This document shows, piece after piece, positions 1 through 5,348 of a stretch of 9,206 nt of DNA; the stretch's first letter is position 1; every line of letters begins with the position of its first letter. The stretch is taken from NCBI GenBank assembly GCA_030666885.1, contig DAOUWY010000055.1, positions 1 to 9,206 on the forward strand, given 5' to 3'. Under the pieces are notes generated by a model. It did not search any database. It was not told where the DNA came from and saw only the letters and a list, made by a program, of their open reading frames with translations. Source of the DNA: Methanosarcinales archaeon. GTDB taxonomy: Archaea; Halobacteriota; Methanosarcinia; Methanosarcinales; Methanocomedenaceae. A program made the position numbers and the translations under genes.

Positions 1-1
1 A

Positions 2-868
2 TACGGCATAACCGAACAGGAAGTGGTTACCGTGCGCGAGGCAGTGGGTGCCGGGGACAGGGACTGTGTCATAATGGTTGCAGACCTGGAAGACAGGGCA
101 CAGGGAGCCCTGCAAATGGTTGTCGAACGGGCACGTATTGCACTGGAGGGGATTGCCGAAGAGACAAGGAGGGGACTGCCTGACGGTAACTCGGCATATA
201 TGAGACCCCTGCCCGGGGCGGCCAGGATGTATCCCGAGACTGATGTGCCGTCTGTAGTTGTAACCAGGGACATGCTGGATTCTATTGAACTGCCTGAACT
301 GCTGCCTGAACGTAAGGCCAGGTACATAGAGAAATTGGGACTGAACGAAGAACTGGCTGGAATTGTGGCTTCGAAACATTTAGGATTATTTGAACAAATT
401 ATTACTGAAGTGACTGGTATTGATCCGACACTGGTTGCAAATACATTAGTGAATACTCTTACTAAACTTAAACGGGAAAGCCTTAGACGGGAAAACGAAT
501 TGACTCATGGATTTGACATAGATAAAGTAGAGCCTCATCATTATGTCGAAGTTTTCAAATTATTTGTTTCCGGCGGTGCTGCTAAAGAAGTTATACCTGA
601 TCTGTTGATCGGGATTGCACAAAACCCTAAAATGGATGTAGAAGATATTGCTAAAAATATGGGTTTGGGACAAAAACGCGTTGAAGACATTGAACTCATA
701 GTGGAAAATATTATAAATCAACGCATTGACTTTGTAGAAGAACGAGGTATTGGGGCAGTTGGACCGTTAATGGGTGAAATTATGAAGGAATTCAGGGGCA
801 GTGTGGACGGAAAAATGCTTAGTAACATCCTTAAAGAAAAGATTGAAGCACGACTCAACACGACTTGA
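2..868 (+). CDS. gatE: Glu-tRNA(Gln) amidotransferase subunit E, C-terminal part (5' end outside window)
   Basis: This is the 3' half of gatE, open from base 2 with no start in view (288 codons; full GatE is about 620-640 residues). GatE with the amidase GatD converts Glu-tRNA(Gln) to Gln-tRNA(Gln) in the cytoplasm of archaea; GatE phosphorylates the glutamyl-tRNA and performs transamidation. The identifying block is at bases about 200-256, reading AYMRPLPGAARMYPETDVP, a hallmark of archaeal GatE where the inserted AspRS-like part returns to the core. After it come the helical segment (ELPERKARY-like, then KLGLNEELA) and the C-terminal tRNA-binding YqeY-type tail with SGGAAKEVIPDLL and GAVGPLMGEIMKEFRG. 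The tail is intact and ends in TGA at 866-868. GC content falls from about 56% (1-360) to about 37% (361-840) inside the gene, which is unusual. gatD is not in the window. Identification is firm; only the upstream extent is unknown. Confidence 0.95.
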   Translation, partial: YGITEQEVVTVREAVGAGDRDCVIMVADLEDRAQGALQMVVERARIALEGIAEETRRGLPDGNSAYMRPLPGAARMYPETDVPSVVVTRDMLDSIELPELLPERKARYIEKLGLNEELAGIVASKHLGLFEQIITEVTGIDPTLVANTLVNTLTKLKRESLRRENELTHGFDIDKVEPHHYVEVFKLFVSGGAAKEVIPDLLIGIAQNPKMDVEDIAKNMGLGQKRVEDIELIVENIINQRIDFVEERGIGAVGPLMGEIMKEFRGSVDGKMLSNILKEKIEARLNTT

Positions 869-889
869 TGAAATAATTTCCATAATTCA

Positions 890-905
890 ATATAATATAT
901 TATAT
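890..905. repeat. 16-bp perfect AT palindrome downstream of gatE
   Basis: Bases 890-905 are a perfect palindrome of A and T only (ATATAATA followed by TATTATAT), 22 nt after the gatE stop and followed by a short T4 run at 921-924. It could form a cruciform or contribute to gatE transcript ending, but in a region this AT-rich it may be chance. No strong T-tract follows, so I do not call a terminator. Confidence 0.35.
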
Positions 906-953
906 GTTTCATTACTAAAATTTTCACTTAATGTATTATCGTTATATTTATGT

Positions 954-968
954 ATTGATTGTATCAAT
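954..968. promoter_or_regulatory. Dyad ATTGAT-N3-ATCAAT, possible operator upstream of atwA
   Basis: Two perfect 6-bp inverted arms, ATTGAT (954-959) and ATCAAT (963-968), are separated by 3 nt. The size and spacing fit a binding site for a dimeric helix-turn-helix regulator. It lies 145 nt before the atwA start and just upstream of the first TATA-like box at 991-998. No regulator can be named; function is inference from symmetry and position. Confidence 0.3.
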
Positions 969-990
969 GTAGTACCACAAATATATGCAC

Positions 991-1066
991 TTATATAGTA
1001 CTAAAGAATTGTAAGCGATTTGTATATAATGTATTACGATTGTGTTTAGGACATGTATTATATTAT
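991..1066 (+). promoter_or_regulatory. Promoter region of atwA with several TATA-like boxes
   Basis: The 244-nt gatE-atwA spacer (869-1112) holds no gene that I can support. It carries three archaeal box-A candidates: TTATATAG at 991-998, TATATAAT at 1023-1030 and TATTATATTA around 1056-1065. Using the usual 24-27 nt spacing, the second would start transcripts near 1050-1055, leaving a leader of about 60 nt before the ATG at 1113; which box is used cannot be decided. The 8-mer ATGTATTA recurs at 931-938, 1029-1036 and 1053-1060. A strong Shine-Dalgarno (GAGGAG, 1101-1106) follows, so the transcript is leadered. Confidence 0.45.
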
Positions 1067-1112
1067 TCGGTTAAATGACCATACTAGTAAACCTATACAA
1101 GAGGAGAGATAA

Positions 1113-2735
1113 ATGTCAGTTTTTATTGAAATTAAAAACTTATCCGTGGGCTTTGATGATGTTGATGTCTTGAAAAATATAAATCTGACTATCAATGAAG
1201 GTGAAGCTATCGGAGTACTTGGAAAAAGCGGTTCAGGGAAATCAATCCTGATGCACGTCCTGAGAGGTGTGGAAAAATTTGACCGTATCTCGGGACAGCT
1301 ACTATACCATGTAGCCCAGTGTGAATCCTGCGGCCAGATCGAACCCGCAAGTCATGCAGGCAATTCCTGCAAAAAATGTGATAGTGAACTGAAAGAAATT
1401 GTTGCTGATTTTGTATCACTTCCACTTCACGATCCCGTCAGAAGAGATATATCCCGTCGGCTTGCTATTATGCTGCAGCGTACATTTGCACTATACGGCG
1501 ATGACAGGGTCATAGTAAACGTGATGAATGCACTTAACGAGATCGGGGAAAAAGGGCCTTCTGCTATTCATAAAGCTGCCGACCTGCTTGATCAGGTGAA
1601 CCTGTCTCACCGCATGATGCATATTGCCAGGGAGTTAAGCGGTGGTGAAAAACAGCGGGTAGTACTGGCAAGACAGCTTGTCAAGGACCCCATGATGCTA
1701 CTGGCCGATGAACCTACAGGTACACTTGACCCGAAAACAGCAGAACTTGTCCATAATAGTATAATGAACTCTGTGAAACAGTATAATATGTCACTTGTTA
1801 TTACTTCACACTGGCCACAAGTTATTGAAGATCTGTCAGACAGGGCAATACTCCTGGAAGAGGGGGAGATAGTAGCCCAGGGAGATCCGAAAGAGGTTTG
1901 TGCCACATTCATGGAAGAAGCATCTTCTATCGAGAAAAAAGATTACGCTGTAGGAGATCTTATTATCAAGGCTAAAGGCCTTAAGATGAAATATTTCTCC
2001 CTTGACAGAGGTGTGGTCAATGCTGTTAATGATATCGAATTTGATGTAAGGGAAGGAGAGATTTTCGGCCTGATAGGAGTAAGCGGCGCAGGCAAGACTA
2101 CCACATCCAAGATAATTACAGGTCTGTTACAACCCACTACCGGTGACATACACGTCAAGATAGGAGATGATTGGGTGGACATGACTGTATTGGGTTCATA
2201 TGGTAAGGGACGGGCCACCAAATATATTGGTATGCTTCACCAGGAATACAGCCTGTATCCCCACAGGAATGTAGTGGATAACCTGACCGAGTCAATTGGT
2301 CTGGAACTGCCACACGAACTTGGAGAACGTAAGGCTATCCAAACCCTGATGACTGCAGGTTTTTCCGAGAATAAAGCTAAGAACATACTGCAAAAAATGC
2401 CTAACGAACTCAGTGAAGGCGAGAATCACAGGGTAGCGATGGCACAAGTATTAATGAAGGAGCCCAGGATACTGGTATTTGACGAACCCACTGGTACTAT
2501 GGATCCTATTACAAAGATTGAGGTTTCCAAATCCATTCTTCACGCAAGGGAAACATTGGGTGAGACTTTTGTTATTGTATCCCATGATATGGATTTCGTT
2601 GCCGAGGTATGCGACAGGGCAGCACTTATGAGACTTGGCAAGATAGTAGATGTCGGTGAAACTTCAGAGGTGCTAAGCCGTCTGACAAGAGATGAAAGAG
2701 AAGAGGCACTTGAAGGGATATCTAAAGATTTATAG
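1113..2735 (+). CDS. atwA: Methyl-coenzyme M reductase activation component A2 (tandem ABC ATPase)
   Basis: A 540-residue soluble ATPase with two ABC domains and no membrane segments. In methanogens component A2 hydrolyses ATP to drive reductive activation of Ni(II)-F430 in MCR to Ni(I). Domain 1 has Walker A GKSGSGKS (37-44), Q-loop Q122, signature LSGGEKQ (175-181), Walker B LLADEP (196-201) and H-loop H233. Domain 2 has Walker A GVSGAGKTT (322-330), Q-loop Q377, signature LSEGENH (433-439), Walker B LVFDEP (454-459) and H-loop H491. Between Walker A and Q-loop of domain 1 lies an insert with two CxxC pairs (C70, C73, C86, C89), a zinc-ribbon-like element that is typical of AtwA and separates it from transporter ATPases. 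The second signature departs from LSGGQ, suggesting asymmetric ATP sites. Start ATG follows GAGGAG by 6 nt. It precedes the mmp operon, which encodes its reported partners, but has its own spacer and promoter on both sides. Confidence 0.95.
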   Translation: MSVFIEIKNLSVGFDDVDVLKNINLTINEGEAIGVLGKSGSGKSILMHVLRGVEKFDRISGQLLYHVAQCESCGQIEPASHAGNSCKKCDSELKEIVADFVSLPLHDPVRRDISRRLAIMLQRTFALYGDDRVIVNVMNALNEIGEKGPSAIHKAADLLDQVNLSHRMMHIARELSGGEKQRVVLARQLVKDPMMLLADEPTGTLDPKTAELVHNSIMNSVKQYNMSLVITSHWPQVIEDLSDRAILLEEGEIVAQGDPKEVCATFMEEASSIEKKDYAVGDLIIKAKGLKMKYFSLDRGVVNAVNDIEFDVREGEIFGLIGVSGAGKTTTSKIITGLLQPTTGDIHVKIGDDWVDMTVLGSYGKGRATKYIGMLHQEYSLYPHRNVVDNLTESIGLELPHELGERKAIQTLMTAGFSENKAKNILQKMPNELSEGENHRVAMAQVLMKEPRILVFDEPTGTMDPITKIEVSKSILHARETLGETFVIVSHDMDFVAEVCDRAALMRLGKIVDVGETSEVLSRLTRDEREEALEGISKDL

Positions 2736-2749
2736 TTTGTTCACACAAA
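2736..2749 (+). repeat. Short inverted repeat directly after atwA stop
   Basis: TTTGT (2736-2740) and ACAAA (2745-2749) can pair around a 4-nt loop immediately after the atwA stop codon. The stem is weak and no T-run follows, so read-through from atwA into mmp3 remains possible. It is recorded as a possible transcript-end structure only. Confidence 0.25.
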
Positions 2750-2778
2750 TACGAATGATATTGGTAATCAGGTAGATT

Positions 2779-2800
2779 CTACTGTGGCATTGCCAAGTAG
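2779..2800. promoter_or_regulatory. Imperfect 22-bp dyad upstream of mmp3
   Basis: CTAC (2779-2782) pairs with GTAG (2797-2800), and inside it TGGCA (2785-2789) pairs with TGCCA (2791-2795) around a single T. The small internal loop is TG on one side and A on the other. It could be an operator for a dimeric regulator or an RNA hairpin in read-through transcripts from atwA. Its right arm overlaps the first copy of the tandem repeat that follows, which favours a compound regulatory site. Confidence 0.4.
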
Positions 2801-2821
2801 TATTGTCCGGTAGTATTGTCC
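2798..2821. repeat. Tandem direct repeat TAGTATTGTCC x2, 13-bp period
   Basis: TAGTATTGTCC occurs at 2798-2808 and again at 2811-2821, giving a period of 13 bp, with a partial echo (AGTATCATAG) right after. The repeats end about 20 bp before the TATA box at 2841-2849, where archaeal activators commonly bind. I infer a regulator-binding array for the mmp operon; the protein that would bind is unknown. Confidence 0.45.
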
Positions 2822-2840
2822 AGTATCATAGTTCAGTAAC

Positions 2841-2860
2841 AATATATAGTAGTATATTAC
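2841..2860 (+). promoter_or_regulatory. Probable TATA box for the mmp3-mmp7 operon
   Basis: AATATATAG at 2841-2849 matches the archaeal box A, with a second TATATTA-like box at 2853-2859. Transcription would start about 2868-2882, giving a short leader of about 20-35 nt that still contains the GGAGG ribosome site at 2892-2896. The 168-nt spacer 2736-2903 contains no gene. This suggests the six-gene operon can be transcribed independently of atwA. Confidence 0.5.
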
Positions 2861-2903
2861 ACATTAACATTACAAAGTAGATGTCTCACATGGAGGGGGA
2901 TTA

Positions 2904-4454
2904 TTGACAAGCACCATCACTATAGAACTGAACGAGGGCTCTGTTGAAATAGAAGAAGGGGCATCTCTTGGCGATCTTCTTACTAAAACACAAACTTCCT
3001 GCATCAGCGGGGCAACGATAGGCATTGTAAAAGGTGGCGAAGAGAAAGAGGAACAGACCACCGAGTACAGTGTCCAGACAAACAAAGGCGAGTTCAAGAT
3101 AGAGGTAGACCCTGAAAAACCTGAACTGGTGTCAACGTGGCTTAGTCAAATTGTAGGAAAAGAATTACGTGCCCACTGGGCCACTATTGATGCACTGGCT
3201 TTTGGCCCCATTCCTACCAATATCACTCCGGACAGGGGAACCTTTGATTACCAGAAATATGATCTGGTGTTCGGGGCAGGGGGATATGATGCAAAGAACA
3301 CATATGTGGTGGTATCAAAGAACCGTCATACTGCATCCCATGGTGCAACGGCCGACGGGGGTGTCTTTGCAAGGGTTATAAGCGGTAAGAATATCATTGC
3401 GAAACTGGAACAGGGGGACACAATCAACAAGATAGAGCCCGTCATACGGTGGGAAACGCTGACTGATAAGATCACCACCACTGACATGAATACGCCTCTT
3501 GAAAATGGGATGAAGATATTCACCTACCTTTCAGTGGAACTCAGGAAGGATGCACCTTATGGTGCTGAACATTTCCTCGGACTGATAGGTGACGGGATAA
3601 TCAAAGTTGACGACATCTCCAGTTCCTACGTAGCAGACAACCTTTTAAATGGTGAAGACTGTCCCTTCGAGTCCCTTGATTCCAGATCGGAAGGTGCTGT
3701 TGCGGTGCGAAGCAAGGGTTCGGGATTGGGACGTGTTTTTATTTATAAGGAGGACCGGCCCAGCAGTATAGTGCATTCGATCGTGGGAACTGTCAATAAG
3801 GGAATCCAGCTTATCAAGTTGGCAGAAAAAGGGAACAAACTGGAAGTAAGGGTTTCGCCTGAAAGGATCATGTTCCAGGGCATGACGATCGATGAGGCAA
3901 AAGCACTGGCAGTGCAAAAAGGACTTGAGGTCACATTTGATGGTCATATAGCAGAGGATGCCATTGTTGTTGAACAACTGCCCTTTACCACAATGCAAAT
4001 TATTGAAGCGAAAAAAGTTTCTGTGTTATGTATTCCACCCAAACAATTGTTACACATCAAGTTTTACCAGGATAAGGCACCGATTACCATTGAATATTTC
4101 CAACATGCACTCAAGCTGAAGGATCGGCCGATAGCACCTTTGCCTGTACATTTCACATATGACAATACTACTATTTTCAAGACAATCAAAAGGGTAGAGG
4201 GATACAAGGAGATCATGCCTGAAAATACTCCAAAGGATGTGGTCCTGTCTGGTGAAGTTGGTGTGACCAACCAGGCGTCCAATCAGTACGGTCTGATCGG
4301 TACAAAATCCCTGGACGATAGCCGGTATGGTCCAACAGGTGAGAAGTTCCACGCCACTAATATAATCGGAATTGTCCGGGATATTGAAAAACTGGATGGG
4401 GTCAAACAGGGAGATGTGATGTATGTCACGGAGGTAGAAAAGGATGAACGATGA
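2904..4454 (+). CDS. mmp3: Methanogenesis marker protein 3 (MCR activation complex component)
   Basis: A 516-residue cytoplasmic protein of the methanogenesis marker 3 (UPF0288) family, found essentially only in MCR-bearing archaea and long annotated as cyclophilin-like. It has been reported as a subunit of the ATP-driven MCR activation complex. Visible parts: residues 4-30 resemble a beta-grasp (ThiS/TGS-like) start; the middle contains SHGATADGGVF (145-155) and KGSGLGRVF (271-279); residues 326-376 (GMTIDEAKALAVQKGLEV) resemble a PASTA-like repeat; the C-terminal region has TYDNTTIFKTIKR (418-430), a YGLIG segment (462-466) and GEKFHATNIIG (479-489). Only three cysteines (C33, C253, C376) are present. 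The start is TTG: it lies 7 nt after a strong GGAGG (2892-2896), and the in-phase-looking ATG at 2889 runs into a stop at once. The 3' end overlaps mmp6 by 11 nt, so the two are probably translationally coupled. Confidence 0.92.
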   Translation: MTSTITIELNEGSVEIEEGASLGDLLTKTQTSCISGATIGIVKGGEEKEEQTTEYSVQTNKGEFKIEVDPEKPELVSTWLSQIVGKELRAHWATIDALAFGPIPTNITPDRGTFDYQKYDLVFGAGGYDAKNTYVVVSKNRHTASHGATADGGVFARVISGKNIIAKLEQGDTINKIEPVIRWETLTDKITTTDMNTPLENGMKIFTYLSVELRKDAPYGAEHFLGLIGDGIIKVDDISSSYVADNLLNGEDCPFESLDSRSEGAVAVRSKGSGLGRVFIYKEDRPSSIVHSIVGTVNKGIQLIKLAEKGNKLEVRVSPERIMFQGMTIDEAKALAVQKGLEVTFDGHIAEDAIVVEQLPFTTMQIIEAKKVSVLCIPPKQLLHIKFYQDKAPITIEYFQHALKLKDRPIAPLPVHFTYDNTTIFKTIKRVEGYKEIMPENTPKDVVLSGEVGVTNQASNQYGLIGTKSLDDSRYGPTGEKFHATNIIGIVRDIEKLDGVKQGDVMYVTEVEKDER

Positions 4455-4878
4455 TGATATTATAAGCAAGATGATTGTCCTGCACTCCACCTTTACACTT
4501 CCCAGCGATGTTGTTATCAGGATATATGAAAGCAAGGCAGATATCACGGTGAAAGAGACTTGTTTCGGTCTTATTATTGAAGGAAAAAGGTCTGTAGTAG
4601 ATGAAGTTGCCAGGGAGATCCGGACTATTGACCCCAACCGGATATTTATTAAGGAAAGGGGTGTGCCACCCGGCGATCCCTATCGGTGCAGGGTCGGGCG
4701 GGGAGGCGGACCGAAACCCGGGTTCCACCAACATGAGACTGAATTTACTTTTTTGCCATATATTACATCAGCACTTGAAGAGATCGAGAGAGGGGAAGGC
4801 AAGGGAAAGAAAATGACCCGGTCTTTGCCAATACACATTGAAACATTTAAAGACATTATTGAAAAAGAGGTCGCATAG
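4444..4878 (+). CDS. mmp6: Methanogenesis marker protein 6
   Basis: A 144-residue soluble protein matching the marker 6 family by its diagnostic core GDPYRCRVGRGGGPKPGFH (77-95), a glycine-rich stretch ending in a Phe-His pair, followed by an acidic helix (LPYITSALEEIER, 104-116). It has two cysteines (C40, C82). Biochemical function is not established; occurrence is restricted to MCR-bearing archaea and the gene sits beside mmp3, mmp5 and mmp15, implying a role in MCR activation or cofactor/cluster handling. ATG at 4444 follows GGAGGT (4430-4435), which lies inside mmp3, by 8 nt. The C-terminal 20 residues after the Lys-rich KGKKMTR (120-126) are likely a flexible tail. Confidence 0.9.
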   Translation: MNDDDIISKMIVLHSTFTLPSDVVIRIYESKADITVKETCFGLIIEGKRSVVDEVAREIRTIDPNRIFIKERGVPPGDPYRCRVGRGGGPKPGFHQHETEFTFLPYITSALEEIERGEGKGKKMTRSLPIHIETFKDIIEKEVA

Positions 4879-4897
4879 TCCAAACGAGGTTATCGAG

Positions 4898-5347
4898 ATG
4901 GTTAAGGTTTTTATTTACCCCAGCAACAGTCTGATTTTATCAGACCTTATAGACAGGTTCGGTCATGAACCTCTTGCCGTAATGCGGGAGGTCGGGAAAA
5001 AGATCCGTACGGCAGGATTGGATTCGCCGCCTATTAATATTACTCCTGAAGACCCGAAGATCGGACTGAAATATGCCGCTGTTGAAGTACCTTCCGGTGT
5101 TAGGGGCAGGATGGCGCTGCTGGGCCCGTTGCTTGAGGAAGCCGAAGCAGCTGTTATTGTCATGGAGCCAGACATAGCCTTCGGATGTATGGGCTGCGCC
5201 CGTACCAATGAACTTGTAAACTTTCTGGTCCGGACAAAGGATATACCCATACTGGAACTGGATTATCCCCGCACTGAAGAGGATGCAAAGGCATTTGTGC
5301 ATATGATACATGATTTTACAGACGGACTTGGAAAGGGGGATAAGTGA
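4898..5347 (+). CDS. mmp5: Methanogenesis marker protein 5
   Basis: A 149-residue soluble protein of the marker 5 family. It opens with a beta strand (MVKVFIYPSNSLIL), has a central IGLKYAAVEVPSGVRGRMA segment (55-73), a buried strand AAVIVMEPDIAFG (84-96) and the CMGC motif with C97 and C100, followed by ARTNEL. The single CxxC pair could bind metal or an Fe-S cluster in a dimer, or be redox active; this is inference. No reaction is known. The reading frame is open back to 4838 inside mmp6, but ATG 4898 is chosen because GAGGT (4886-4890) sits 7 nt before it, it follows the mmp6 stop by 19 nt, and it gives the family's usual length. Fourth position in the compact marker cluster after atwA and just ahead of the activase mmp15. 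Confidence 0.9.
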   Translation: MVKVFIYPSNSLILSDLIDRFGHEPLAVMREVGKKIRTAGLDSPPINITPEDPKIGLKYAAVEVPSGVRGRMALLGPLLEEAEAAVIVMEPDIAFGCMGCARTNELVNFLVRTKDIPILELDYPRTEEDAKAFVHMIHDFTDGLGKGDK

Positions 5348-5348
5348 T

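Noticed and set aside
801..998. 65-codon + strand frame across the gatE end and the following spacer
   Set aside because: Its first part is out of frame with conserved gatE and its remainder is AT-driven hydrophobic sequence without a ribosome site.
1113..2735. Peptide/dipeptide or phosphonate transporter ATP-binding protein
   Set aside because: The two fused ABC domains, the CxxC insert in domain 1, absence of permease genes nearby and adjacency to mmp genes point to AtwA instead.
4050..4637. Long open frame on the minus strand (195 codons) opposite mmp3/mmp6
   Set aside because: It lies wholly opposite two recognisable genes, its translation shows no family motif, and no ribosome site or promoter is evident.
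4838..4897. Upstream extension of mmp5 to ATG 4838
   Set aside because: The extra 20 residues are basic, lie within mmp6 and have no Shine-Dalgarno; ATG 4898 has GAGGT at the right distance.
5310..5348. Upstream extension of mmp15 to an in-frame start at 5310
   Set aside because: It lies within mmp5 and lacks a ribosome site; ATG 5349 is well placed after AGGGGG and 1 nt after the mmp5 stop.
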